Source: Symbiodinium natans | Lineage: Eukaryota > Sar > Dinophyceae > Suessiales > Symbiodiniaceae | Assembly: GCA_905221605.1 (NCBI GenBank) | Contig: CAJNDS010000341.1 | Coordinates: forward strand, 1-64,000 | DNA: 64,000 nt | Direction of reading: 5' to 3' | Shown here: positions 12,267-22,640 of the stretch, in pieces | How positions within the stretch are numbered: position 1 is the first letter of the stretch | Layout: each line of letters opens with the position of its first letter | Translations under genes and position numbers: made by a program | Notes under the pieces: generated by a model | Databases searched by the model: none | The model's input: the letters and a program-made list of their open reading frames with translations, nothing else | Told to the model about the DNA's origin: nothing

Positions 12267-13590
12267 GCAGGAGCAACTTTGCCGGTCAAAACTTGCCGGG
12301 ATCCCCTTGGCACCCTGGAAAAGTGATGCAAATACCACACAAAACGGGAAAGGGTAGGAACAACTTTGTCGGTCAAAATTTGCCGGGATTCCCTTGGCAC
12401 CCTGGAAAAGTCCTGCAAATACCACACAAAACGGGAAAGGGTAGGAACAACTTTGCCGGTCAAAATTTGCCGGGATCCCCTTGGCACCCTGGAAAAGTCC
12501 TGCAAATACCACACAAAACGGGAAAGGGTAGGAACAACTTTGCCGGTCAAAATTTGCCGGGATTCCCTTGGCACCCCGGAAAAGTGATGCAAATACCACA
12601 CAAAACGGGAAAGGGTAGGAACAACTTTGCGGGTCAAAATTTGCCGGGATTCCCTTGGCACCCTAGAAAAGTCCTGCAAATACCACACAAAACGGGAAAG
12701 GGTAGGAACAACTTTGCCGGTCAAAATTTGCCGGGATCCCCTTGGCACCCGGGAAAAGTCCTGCAAATACCACACAAAACGGGAAAGGGTAGGAACAACT
12801 TTGCCGGTCAAAATTTGCCGGGATCCCCTTGGCACTCGGGAAAAGTGATGCAAATGCCACACAAAACGGGAACGGGTAGGAACAACTTTGCGGGTCAAAA
12901 TTTGCCGGGACCCCCTTGGCACCCGGGAAAAGTGATGCAAATACCACACAAAAACGGGAAAGGGTAGGAACAACTTTGCCGGTCAAAATTTGCCGGGATC
13001 CCCTTGGCACCCTTGAAAAGTGATGCAAATACCACACAAAACGGGAACGGGTAGGAACAACTTTGCCGGTCAAAATTTGCCGGGATCCCCTTGGCACCCT
13101 GGAAAAGTCCTGCAAATACCACACAAAACGGGAAAGGGTAGGAACAACTTTGCCGGTCAAAATTTGCCGGGATTCCCTTGGCACCCGGGAAAAGTGATGC
13201 AAATACCACACAAAACGGGAACGGGTAGGAACAACTTTGCGGGTCAAAATTTGCCGGGATTCCCTTGGCACCCTGGAAAAGTGATGCAAATACCACACAA
13301 AACGGGAAAGGGTAGGAACAACTTTGCGGGTCAAAATTAGCCGGGATCCCCTTGGCACCATGGAAAAGTGATGCAAATACCACACAAAACGGGAACGGGT
13401 AGGAACAACATTTGCCGGTCAAAATTTGCCGGGATTCCCTTGGCACCCTGGAAAAGTCCTGCAAATACCACACAAAACGGGACAGGGTAGGAACAACTTT
13501 GCGGGTCGAAATTTGCCGGGCCCGCAGTGGCGCTCTGGAAAAGTCCCGCAAAAACCACACAAGACGAGAAAGGGAGGAGTGAGAGGTCAA
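12267..13590. repeat. 87-bp minisatellite, about 15 copies
   Basis: The landmark GTAGGAACAACTTTG recurs at 12354, 12441, 12528, 12615, 12702, 12789, 12876, 12964, 13051, 13138, 13225, 13312, 13399 and 13487, with a diverged first copy near 12267 and a decayed last copy near 13573. Because 87 is a multiple of three, long frames stay open on both strands, with a 29-residue repeat on the + strand. Variation between units includes amino-acid changes (GSP/GFP, VL/VM), and there is a 1-bp insertion near 12955, so translation is not supported. Confidence 0.9.
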
Positions 13591-13854
13591 AATCTGCCGA
13601 CGAAAAGCATGAGTTTACGAAGGCAAAAATGTTGATGAACGCGGGCTCCTGAAACATAAACATCTTCAATTCACTGAGCCAAAAGCCCGAACAAACCCTA
13701 CCCATTGAAGCCTCACACGTCTGGTAGGTGCAGCGCCTTGTGGGTGAGACGTCCGCTTACACGTTACCCCATTAACTCACTAAGTGCGTTGGCCCGCAGC
13801 GTGGGCTTTTGGTTCGAAATGGCCTGCCCAGTGTGAATATTAGCTATCGACAAA

Positions 13855-14763
13855 ATGCCATACAAGGATCAGTCACAGCAACGGGCTGCGGACAGAACTC
13901 GAAAGTCAAAGTCGCAGAGGCTTCGTTCCAGCAAGGGCCGCATGAAGGTACTGGCAGACATTCTTCAATCATACACCAAAATACGGAGACTGGTCCGGCT
14001 CGCTCGCGCAGCCCGGGAACGTGGCGATCAACTTGCTAGAAAATTGATGGCTTGCTGTTCTTCCAAGGACGAAGTGGTGATGCAGGAGATTTGCCAGCGG
14101 TTGAATCAAAAAAAACGGCAGCTGCAACCTTGGGGGAACACCAACAAGAAGGATGACCGGTTGTTCCGAAGTTTGACCGAATCAGTTTCGATCAAGCGCA
14201 ACACGGATCATGCAGGCATTAACTCTTTCGTGAGGGAGTCATTTCGTTGCCGAGCAATATGCGTGATCTCTGCTCGTTTCAAAAGACGTGGTTTTCTGCC
14301 ATCAACACCTGTGCCTGGACACAAGTTGCCTTACCGCGTGTATGGCTACGTTTCCCACGAGAAACAGCGCTTGAAGCACAAGAAGTGGTGCGACGAGTAC
14401 AAGCAATGGTCAGCTCTGCCGAGGTTGGCGCCATGCAAAAAAAGACTGACTGAAAAACTCCTCAAAGAAAGATGTTCTGCAGGAGCCTTCGTGAGACTGC
14501 AAATTTTGACGGACTTGTTTCACAAACTGGGGGCTGCTTTTGTGGAGTTGCCGACAAGATCTCTAGGGACGGGTGTCCACTGCGGCTCTGGCATCATGGA
14601 CATTGCCCAGCTAGACAAGTTGAGAACAGAGCTCAATGGCCGATCATTTTTAGAGATCTATGGGGGTCATCTATTGCTCTGCACGAACTGGGCCATCTCG
14701 TTTGCGAAGCCCGTCAGCACTGCTGGAAGCACAAGCGTCAAGCTGGAATCGACCACTTCATGA
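13855..14763 (+). CDS. Hypothetical protein, 302 codons, between two minisatellites
   Basis: This is the only long non-repetitive open frame in block 1. It starts at an ATG (MPYKDQSQQRAADRTRK) and encodes a strongly basic protein with clusters such as RLVRLARAARERGDQLARK, CQRLNQKKRQLQPW and HEKQRLKHKKWCDEYKQW. I recognise no family. From about 14685 the neighbouring frame looks more protein-like (ALHELGHLVCEARQHCWKHK, continuing to 14867), so a 1-bp indel may have split the original C-terminus. No signal peptide or membrane segment is evident. The upstream 13690-13850 is unique sequence. It could be a domesticated or degraded mobile-element protein, or a lone exon. Real coding status is uncertain. 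Confidence 0.4.
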   Translation: MPYKDQSQQRAADRTRKSKSQRLRSSKGRMKVLADILQSYTKIRRLVRLARAARERGDQLARKLMACCSSKDEVVMQEICQRLNQKKRQLQPWGNTNKKDDRLFRSLTESVSIKRNTDHAGINSFVRESFRCRAICVISARFKRRGFLPSTPVPGHKLPYRVYGYVSHEKQRLKHKKWCDEYKQWSALPRLAPCKKRLTEKLLKERCSAGAFVRLQILTDLFHKLGAAFVELPTRSLGTGVHCGSGIMDIAQLDKLRTELNGRSFLEIYGGHLLLCTNWAISFAKPVSTAGSTSVKLESTTS

Positions 14764-14938
14764 GAATGTTTGAAACAGCTACAAGCGGTACGAAAAGCGT
14801 GAATACGTCTCACTCAAATTCTCGCAAGCGAAGCCTTGCCATGCAGATTGCCGAATATGCTTGCTGAAAAACGATTCAATCGTCCCCACGCACAATCACG
14901 CGCTGCTGGCCCAATCATTCCTTTTGCTAAGCCAAACA

Positions 14939-15440
14939 TGTGCTTCTATGAGAATTTTTGCACAGAGAAGCGGCGGGATTTTGGGGGGACTGTGCTTCTA
15001 TGAGATTTTTCGCACAGAGAAGCAGCGGGGTTTTGGGGGGACTGTGCTTCTATGAGAATTTTCGCACAGAGAAGCAGCGGGTTTTGGGGGGACTGTGCTT
15101 CTATGAGAATTTTCGCACAGAGAAGCGGCGGGATTTTGGGGGGACTGTGCTTCTATGAGAATTTTCGCACAGAGAAGCGGCGGGATTTTGGGGGGACTGT
15201 GCTTCCATGAGAATTTTCGCACAGAGAAGCAGCGGGGTTTTGGGGGGACTGTGCTTCTATGAGAATTTTCGCACAGAGAAGCAGCGAGGTTTTGGGGGGG
15301 GACTGTGCTTCTATGAGAATTTTCGCACAGAGAAGCAGCGGGGTTTTGGGGGGACTGTGCTTCTATGAGAATTTTCGCACAGAGAAGCAGCGGGGTTTTG
15401 GGGGGATTGTGATTGTGCTTTTATGAAATAGCAGCAGCGG
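14939..15440. repeat. 52-bp minisatellite, about 10 copies
   Basis: The unit begins TGTGCTTCTATGAGAATTTT and contains CGCACAGAGAAGC and GGTTTTGGGGGGAC. Starts are at 14939, 14991, 15043, 15094, 15146, 15198, 15250, 15304, 15356 and 15415. It begins about 70 bp after the end of the alternative reading frame at 14867. Confidence 0.9.
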
Positions 15441-15597
15441 GGCTTAAGGGGAGGCCTAGGGGGGGGGGCTTCAGGGGGGCGTCAGAAGAGGGCTTAAAGG
15501 GGGGCTTAAAAGGAGGCTTTAAAGGGGTCTTTAAAGAGGGCTTAAGGGGGGCTTAAAGGAGGAGGGCTTAAGGGGGGCTTTAAGGGGGGGTTCCAAA
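15425..15597. repeat. GGGGGCTTAA degenerate tandem repeat
   Basis: Irregular 10-18-bp units of the form aggggggcttaaa, continuing directly from the 52-bp array. Confidence 0.8.
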
Positions 15598-15662
15598 TTA
15601 ACCCAGTTTAAGACAAGACACTATAACGGTTTTACGGTGTAGGCATTTTTGCGGCTCCCGCA

Positions 15663-15667
15663 GTGCC

Positions 15668-15701
<34 letters not shown>

Positions 15702-15763
15702 GCAACAACAGCAACAACAACAACAACAACAACAACAACAACGACGACGACGACGACAACAAC

Positions 15764-15797
<34 letters not shown>

Positions 15798-15925
15798 GCA
15801 ACAACAGCAACAACAACAACAACAACAACAACAACAACGACGACGACGACGACAACAACAACAACAACAACAACAACAACGACAACGACAACGACAACGA
15901 CGACAGCGACAGCGACAACGACAAC
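15663..15925. repeat. CAA/CGA/CAG trinucleotide array with 96-bp higher-order unit
   Basis: (CAA)n is interrupted by CGA and CAG codons in a fixed order. That order repeats with a 96-bp offset (CGAC landmarks at 15688 and 15784). Poly-Q, poly-T/N or poly-L reading frames here result from the repeat. Confidence 0.9.
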
Positions 15926-15929
15926 GGGA

Positions 15930-16050
15930 GAGGAAATTGTTTAAATTATTCAAAATATTTAGATTATTTAATCCCTGGGCCGGAAGTAAATATTTTAAAT
16001 GTGAAGCCCCGAGTTAAATCTTCATGATTAAATCGGTGTTTAATTCCCGG
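15930..16050. repeat. Decayed copy of the AT-rich palindrome lattice
   Basis: Contains diverged TTTAAATTATT, CCCTGGGCC, GTGAAGCCCCGAGTTAAAT and TTTAATTCCCGGG, in the order seen in the lattice at 8585-11868. Confidence 0.75.
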
Positions 16051-16317
16051 GTTGTCGTGGCTCGAGGCTGGAGAGTCTCCTTAGCGAGCATGGTGGTGAA
16101 CGTGCTATGGTCCGCCTGGCTTGTATTGCTTTGCCTTAGAGGGTGTGCACACATGTCTGATATGCACAGGGCGTGGGGTTGATCCATGGCAGACAAGGGG
16201 CAACGGCGATGTTTGCTCATATGATGGTGGACAAACAAACGTGAATTACTGCGTGCGTACGCGCCTGAGCCTTTTCTTTACTTTCAAGCTCGCCCATCTT
16301 CTTTCCTTCCTTTGACC

Positions 16318-16615
16318 ATGCCTCGTGTGGCACCATCGACAGTGGCCGCTCAAAAACGGTCCTTGCGTGTCCTTCGCGCAGAATTCTTCAAGCGCAAGGG
16401 CGACCTCAGGGACATGGTTGATAAGAAGCGAGCCATTCTCAATGAAGTTCGCGAGAAGATCAGGAAGCTCGAGGCAGAGGTCAAGGAGGCACAGGAGGAG
16501 GTGTCGGAGGAGTTTGACTCCGGGTCGAGTCTCTTCCCAGGCTCGAGTTCCGAGTCAGACTCCTCTGACAGTCCTCCTCCTGTGCCCAAGAAGGCGGCAG
16601 CTCCATCCCCTAAGG
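16318..16615 (+). CDS. Coiled-coil protein, N-terminal part, truncated by assembly gap
   Basis: The ATG at 16318 opens MPRVAPSTVAAQKRSLRVL. A charged heptad-like helix follows (about residues 10-65, ending KIRKLEAEVKEAQEEVSEE), then an acidic Ser-rich linker (GSSSESDSSDSPPP) and a Pro/Lys stretch. The frame runs into the run of N at 16616, so the C-terminus is unknown. A later upstream-looking ATG at 16312 is only two codons away and equally possible. Such coiled-coil plus acidic linker starts occur in gag-like and chromatin proteins, but I see no diagnostic motif. It lies between repeats of block 1 and could belong to a retroelement. Confidence 0.5.
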
Positions 16616-16715
16616 NNNNNNNNNNNNNNNNNNNNNNNNNNNNNNNNNNNNNNNNNNNNNNNNNNNNNNNNNNNNNNNNNNNNNNNNNNNNNNNNNNNNN
16701 NNNNNNNNNNNNNNN
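16616..16715. other. Assembly gap (100 N)
   Basis: A run of exactly 100 N, so the true length is unknown. Its right edge (16716) begins a segment that is duplicated at 18637. Confidence 1.
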
Positions 16716-19345
16716 AGAGAGGGCACCTATTTTTTTAATTATAGAGGGAAAAGCGAGAGACAAGGAAGGGACAGATGATAGATAAAGAAGAGTGCTATCC
16801 GTCTCCTTGTTTCTTGTGTCTTCTCTTCTTTTCAGTTCATCATATTCCTCTTTTCGGCCTGTCTCTTCTGCTCTTTTCCTTACCCTTCTCCTTTTCAAGT
16901 TCTTCCTTTTTCGTTTTTCTGTTTCGAAAAGAAAGAGGGAAGGGAGAGAGAAGGGAGAGAGGATAGATAAAGAAGAGTGCCATTTTCTTTGCGCCTTGTT
17001 TTGTCTCTCCATCTTCTTTGTTCGTCTCTCTTTTCTATTCTTTTCTTGGCTCTTCCCATTAGAATTGTCTTCCTTTTATCTCTCCTCTCTCCTTCTCTTT
17101 CCCTTCTCTTCTCCTGTTCCCCTTTAAATGACAAAAACACGAGAAAGGAAGAACAAGAGAGGAATGGAGGCCCTTTTCCTGAATTCTCCTGTTGCAATGA
17201 ATAAGGAAAAGAGCATAGGAGATAAGGAAGGGAATTGTGGGCGATGGAACGGGTGTCCTTTTTGATAGTTTTCTGCATCTTCAAGGAAGAAAAAAGGACA
17301 CCCGCCCAAGAAGGAAAAGTAACATAAGAGATAGGGAGGAAATTGAAAAGCTCCTCTCTTTACCTAGTCATTTCCTGTCCTCTCTTCTTATTTGTTGTTT
17401 TTCTTATTCGCTTCAAAAAGCAAAATAACAAAATAAGGGAAAGGCGATTTCCTGAAGAGGAAGAAGGGCGCCTACCTGTGAATAGCAAGGTTGATTTTTT
17501 CTAATTAGGGAGAGACTTGCCCCGCCTGAGCCTCCCTGGCCTGCTTGTTGTGGCCACATTCCGGTACAGTTGTGCTTCCAGAAAAATGGCATCCTTGTTA
17601 TCTCCTCTCACTTCCCTTTCCCTTCTCTCCTTCTGTTTCCTTCTGACTGATAAACCACAAGACAGGAACTTGTATGATAAGGCAGTGGAAGGGTAAGCAG
17701 AGGGTGACTCCTGGCGCGTGGACCGGTCCATACTTCATCATACCCCTCCTCTCGGCCTATCTCTTCTGTTCTTTTCCTTACCCTTCTCCTTCTCATAGTT
17801 CTTCCTTTTTTGTTTTCTTATTTCGAAAAGAAAGATGGCAGGGAGAGATAAGGAAGAGAGGATAGATAAAGAGTGAGTGCCATCTTCTCTGCGCCTTGTT
17901 TTGTCTCTCCCTCTTCTCTATTCATCTCTCTTCTATTCTTTTCTTTGCTCTTCCCATTAACAATGCAATCCTTTTGTCTCTCCTCTCTCCTTCTCTCTCC
18001 CTTCTCTTCTCCTGTTCCCCTTTAAATGACAAAAACGCAAGAAAGGAAGAACAAGAGGGGAATGGAGGCCATGTTCCTTTCTTTTCCAATGGATGGGGAA
18101 AGTGAGCGGGGTTGGCTCCTTGTCCGTAGACCCTCCCCACGCTGCAGCAAATCCCTCCTCTCGCCCTATCGCCTCTGTTCTTTTCCTTGTTCCCAAACGG
18201 AAAAAGAAAATGGGTTCCTTTACATGTTCATTGTTCTTCCTTTTGTTTTTTATTTAAAAGGGAAAGATAAGAAAGAGAGGAAAGAAGAAAACGAGCACCA
18301 TCTTCTCTTTGCCTGATTTTGCACCTCCCTCTCCTGTCTTCATTTCTCTTCCATGATTTTCATTGCTCTTCCCATGAAAATTGTTTCCTTTTGATCTCTC
18401 CTCTCTCCTTTCTCTCTCCCTTCTCTTCTCTTGTTCTCTTTTGAATCTCAAAATCACACCAAAGGAAGCTTCTTTTCCTTATTGAATGAAAAAGAAAAAG
18501 AAGAAAAGAGATAGGTAAAGACACTGAAGAGCTCCACTGCCTATTGTTTCATTCCCTTTCCTCTCTTTCTATGTGTTGTTTTCCTTGTCGTTTCAGAAAG
18601 CTAGCAAAATAAGGGCAAGGGGGCTTCCTGAAGAGGAGAGAGGGCACCTATTTTTTAATTATAGAGGGAAAAGCGAGAGACAAGGAAGGGACAGATGATA
18701 GATAAAGAAGAGTGCTATCCGTCTCCTTGTTTATTGTGTCTTCTCTTCTTTTCAGTGCCCCTCCAGAAAATTCAAATGGCCTCCTTGTTGTCTCTCCTCT
18801 CTCGCTTCTCTTGCCCTTCTCTCCTTCTGTTACCTTTTAACTAATATAACACAAGAAAGGAACTTGTATGATAAAGCAGTGGAAGGGTAAGCAGAGAGTG
18901 ACTCCTTGCGCGTGGACCTTGCCCATACTTCATCATATCCCTCTTTTCGGCCTGTCTCTTCTGCTCTTTTCCTTACCCTTCTCCTTTCAAGTTCTTCCTT
19001 TTTCGTTTTTCTGTTTCGAAAAGAAAGAGGGAAGGGAGAGAGAAGGGAGAGAGGATAGATAAAGAAGAGTGCCATTTTCTTTGCGCCTTGTTTTGTCTCT
19101 CCATCTTCTTTGTTCATCTCTCTTTTCTATTCTTTTCTTGGCTCTTCCCATTAAAATTGTCTTCCTTTTATCTCTCCTCTCTCCTTCTCTTTCCCTTCTC
19201 TTCTCCTGTTCCCCTTTAAATGACAAAAACACAAGAAAGGAAGAACAAGAGGGGAATGGAGGCCCTTTTCCTGTATTCTCCTGTTGCAATGAATACAGAA
19301 AAGAGCATAGGAGATAAGGAAGGGAATTGAGGAGCTCCTTTCGCT
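16716..19345. repeat. Pyrimidine/purine-rich region with internal duplications
   Basis: Alternating C/T-rich and G/A-rich stretches without coding motifs. The segment from 16716 (AGAGAGGGCACCTATTTTTT onward) recurs at 18637, an offset of 1921. The segment around 16840-17230 recurs at about 18935-19340. A more diverged copy covers about 17740-18090. Short open frames are rich in S, L, F, R, K and E only because of composition. Confidence 0.8.
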
Positions 19346-19439
19346 ACTTTCTTATGCCCTTTCCTTTGTATCTACCACACAAAAACACCACTCTCAGCTT
19401 CCAAGAATACTCTCGTGGAGACGCATTGGTTAGTCTAAA

Positions 19440-19477
19440 AACCCGAGTCTCAGCTTCCAAATAGACCCTATTTAAGC
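19440..19477 (-). repeat. Right terminal inverted repeat of gene-poor block 1
   Basis: Contains CCAAATAGACCCTATTTAAG. It is the reverse complement of 8472-8509 with 4 mismatches in 38. The right G/C cluster follows immediately, mirroring the left side. Confidence 0.75.
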
Positions 19478-19479
19478 CA

Positions 19480-19950
19480 CCCACCCCCCCCCCCCCCTCG
19501 CTGCTTTGCTGTTTGTAATGGAGTGTTTTAAGGGCTCCAGTGCATGCCCAAGCCCGCCCCTCGCTGCCCTTGCTGCCCCGCCTCCCCCCCCCGCCCCCCC
19601 ACCCCCCCCACCCTTCCCGGAGCCCTTCAAACACTCCATTACGAACAGCAAAGCAGCGAGGGGGGGGGGGGGGGGTCGGGCATGCACTAGACAGAGGGTG
19701 GGGAGGGGGGGGGGGGGTGGGGGCATAAGCCCTAACAAGGGGGGGGGAGGAGCGGGAAGGGGGGGGGAGGGGGGCGGGGGGGGGGGGGAAACAGCAAGGG
19801 CAGCGAGGGGCGGGTTGGGATGCACTGGAGCCCTTAAAACACTCCATACCATTACGAGGGGGGGGGGGGGTCGGGCATGCACTAGAGCCCTAACAAGGTG
19901 GGGGCCAAGGGGGAAGGGCGGGAAGGGTGAGGGGGGCGGGGGGCACAGCG
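19480..19950. repeat. G/C-rich strand-asymmetric cluster (right)
   Basis: C-runs, then G-runs from about 19660. It shares CACTCCATTAC, CAGCAAAGCAGCGAGGGG and GCATGCACTAGAGCCC with the left cluster at 7800-8465, in mixed orientations. Confidence 0.8.
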
Positions 19951-20063
19951 AGGGTAAGAGGAACGCGTCAAGGGGCAGCAGGGCAAGAGGTGGTGGCACT
20001 GGGCGAGGGAGCAGACAACGATGGGTCTTCACTGACGCCGCCCCCGCTCCGGCTGGGGTCGGC

Positions 20064-20205
20064 GGATATATGTATACATACATACTTTCATACATTCCTA
20101 CATACATACAGTACATACTTTCATACATTCATACATACATACATACCTACATACATACACATACATACATACATACATACATACATACATACATACATAC
20201 ATACA

Positions 20206-20236
<31 letters not shown>
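20064..20236. repeat. TACA/CATA microsatellite
   Basis: Nearly pure (cata)n run with a few interruptions near 20100 and 20150. Confidence 0.95.
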
Positions 20237-20237
<1 letters not shown>

Positions 20238-20895
20238 CATATGTGGTACAAGTGAAGCCGTGACACCGGACGCCAGGTCCGCTTGGCACTGAAGGAGATC
20301 GATGAGGCGCGTGCTGCTGTCCCTCGGCCGTGGGTGGGGAATGGTGGAGAATCGTCCTCGTCCCCAACGGCCTTTAGCTGACTCTAGCTACCTGATGCCT
20401 TGCAAGCCGCGAAGACGAGTTGAAGCCCCCTGAGTCCTTTTTGTCCCTAGACACTCGTGGCTGCCAGGCCCTGGCAGAGCTACCTCAAGCCGGGCTCTTC
20501 GGGGGCAGGTGCAGCATTTGTTTGCAGTACACAATGCAACAGATCCCTAACGACTGCTGATCCGTCTTCCTCCCACAGGAGCAGCATACTAGGGCGCCGC
20601 CCGCCTCCCCGGGGGGTTAAGGAAGGAGGGAGGGAGGGAGGGAGGCAGGCAGGGAGAAAGGAAGGGCAAGAAAGAGAGGCTACCACGACAAACCTTTTTG
20701 TCGCCCCAACCCTAAACCCTAAACCTTTCAACCCAACAACCTAGGGCTCTGCAAGAACCAGCTTCTGGCCGTCAAGCTTTGTCCTCCGAACTGTGTCTCC
20801 GTTCCCTTCCACGTGGCACGGGCCACAGGACTTGACACCATTTTCTTGTTGCTGCGTCCTCTCTCCGTACCATCCTCCTTGTGGCTCCTCCCCCC
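20237..20895. other. Intergenic or 5' intronic sequence
   Basis: Unique sequence without a motif I recognise, a short (GGGA)n run near 20625-20650, and a telomere-type stretch (CCCTAAACCCTAAACC) at 20708-20728. It may hold upstream exons of the next gene. Confidence 0.5.
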
Positions 20896-20899
20896 CCCT

Positions 20900-22181
20900 C
20901 ATCAATAAACCAGCCCGGATTCATGAAGGACGAGTACGGGGAATCGCAACTGGCTTTTGAGCTTGTAGGAGCCGGGGAGCGGGGAGAAGATGCAAAAGCT
21001 GGTCGCGATAGCATGTGCAACCTTGTTGTGGTAGGTTTTTCCCCTGTCACGGCTGATTTTGCACCCTCTTATTATCGCGATGGCCGCATGGCCTCAAAAT
21101 GCAAGGCAACTCTACAACGACCGACCAGCAGCAGCTCCTCCTGAGCCAATCCCTGCCATGTTCTTGGGAAGCAGAAGCATCCTTCGGAGAGAGTTCGGAG
21201 AGCATCTCGACAGAAACCTGCAAAAGGTCTGTTCTGTGTGTCATCATGTCGGCCATAGCTACTGTGGCAAGCCCGCGCCCCGATCTTTCACAGCAAGGTG
21301 TGGGATGAGCGTCCCGGATTCGCTTTTCTTTACCCTTCAATCTCTTTTTAAACTGCTTGGCCTAGGGCATACTGGCAAGCGGACAGAGCCCAATGGCTCG
21401 GGGTGTCCGAGGTGGAGGCACAGTGATCCGTCGGTTCTCTTGCGTAGATGGTTCAGGTTGCATCGCCCTCCGCATAGCTGATTTCACCTGTACTCTAGCT
21501 CCGAAGCAATGAAGGGCGAAGTCAACTCTTGAAACAAGACACCGGATAGCAAGTCAAAACCCTTGAAGCCAGGTAATGCAGGAGCCATCCGACTTCGAGG
21601 AGGATGGCTGTCTCATGGACGTGCCTCTGCTTCAGCTACGCGCCAACTGCCGGTGCCAGTATCCAGATGCGATGAATTTCGTTGAAAACTAGGCCCTCGA
21701 CCCTTCAACCCCCCAATCCCTAAGCCCAAAACCCTGAATCCGAAACACGTGTTTCAGGTCATCCGGGACTCCCGCCACCATTCCCCCCAGGAGAGCATCG
21801 TGGCGTGAGAGCATGTTTCCTGGATGGTTGTGCTCTGAACAACTGACATGACTTCAGGGCGCAGATCTGAGCGACATGAGCGAGGACGAGCGCGAGCAGC
21901 TTGAGGACGAGCTGCGGAATAGCATTCTACCCGCCACTGCGTGAGAACAGCGGGACCGGTTCGGTGCTTTTCTGTTTATATAGGACTGCTTGGACTCCAC
22001 CGAGAAGCCGTACCCGCAGCCCAAGCGGCCTGTGCCGTTGGCGCAGGCAGTGAAAACATTGTTCCAGGTGGGCAGGCCATATTGGGGAAGCTAGACGCTG
22101 CACTTGCAGGCAGTGAGATGTGCGGAAGAGCTGTGGGAAGATGCATCTGCCTTAGCAGCTGATCTTGTTCTGACAGCAAAG
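20900..22181 (+). CDS. Unidentified multi-exon gene (seven exons read)
   Basis: Exons were recognised by protein-like reading between AG|G-type junctions. a, about 20900-21033: PGFMKDEYGESQLAFELVG. b, 21078-21226: AMAAWPQNARQLYND and IPAMFLGSRSILRREFGEHL. c, about 21411-21510: GGTVIRRFSCVDGSGCIALR. d, about 21582-21685: EPSDFEEDGCLMDVPLLQLR. e, 21858-21941: LSDMSEDEREQLEDELRNSI. f, 21984-22067: DCLDSTEKPYPQPKRPVPLA. g, 22110-22181: AVRCAEELWEDASALAADLV. Exons f (84 nt) and g (72 nt) are whole codons between acceptor AGs. The content is soluble and partly acidic, without a signal peptide or membrane segment. I do not recognise the family. Exons a-d and e-g could belong to two genes. Confidence 0.45.
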
Positions 22182-22640
22182 GAGGTCAGCCAAGCATTGA
22201 GCTGCAGATGTCAGGCATAGAGCATGCAGAGGGCTGGGAAAGGCTCGACGATATGCAAGGAGATGTGCGAAGCCCCTCGCGTGTTTGCGATGTTCCTGTT
22301 TTCTGGCAGGTCAGCGCGGAGCGGTGCTGAGCTGGCCAAAGAGCCGCGTGAGCAGCAAAGGCACTTCGCATCAGCAGATGAGCGTTTAAACCGTGTGTGG
22401 GCTTCTCGATATTGTCTCGCCTTGTCGATCTGCTCTTTGCTTCTTAGCTTCTATTAGCACCCGAGCGACCCAGTCGTTGGGTGAGGAAGGCAGGGACACT
22501 TCCACATACCAGCCGGCATATTCGCAATCACCTGGGCTTGGGGTTCGGGGGTTTAGGGTTTCAGGGCTTAGGATTTCGGCTTTGGGGTTTGGGGGCTTTT
22601 AGCTTTGGGATTTCGGGCTTAGGCAAATAGACCATCATTT
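22182..22640. other. Intergenic sequence with degenerate telomere-like words
   Basis: No gene seen. From 22535 to 22625 the sequence is built of variants of GGGTTTAGGGTTT and GGGGTTTGGGGGC. Confidence 0.6.

Noticed and set aside
12267-13590. CRISPR-like regular repeats
   Set aside because: The 87-bp units are contiguous, with no unique spacers. This is a minisatellite in a eukaryotic genome. The same holds for the 52-bp array at 14939-15440.
13800-13815. tRNA B-box (GGTTCGAAAT)
   Set aside because: No matching A-box or acceptor-stem pairing can be formed at the right distance.
14690-14710. HELGH as a real zinc metalloprotease site
   Set aside because: It occurs in a frame that is only secondary to the 302-codon ORF. 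No downstream third ligand or family context could be recognised, so it stays a curiosity.
15598-16017. Long poly-Gln, poly-Thr, poly-Leu and poly-Cys/Arg frames
   Set aside because: All arise from one CAA/CGA trinucleotide array read in different frames; there is no unique coding sequence.
19472-20255. Pro/Gly-rich 218- and 249-codon proteins
   Set aside because: They are produced by G-runs and C-runs and a CATA microsatellite; both strands are open over the same bases.
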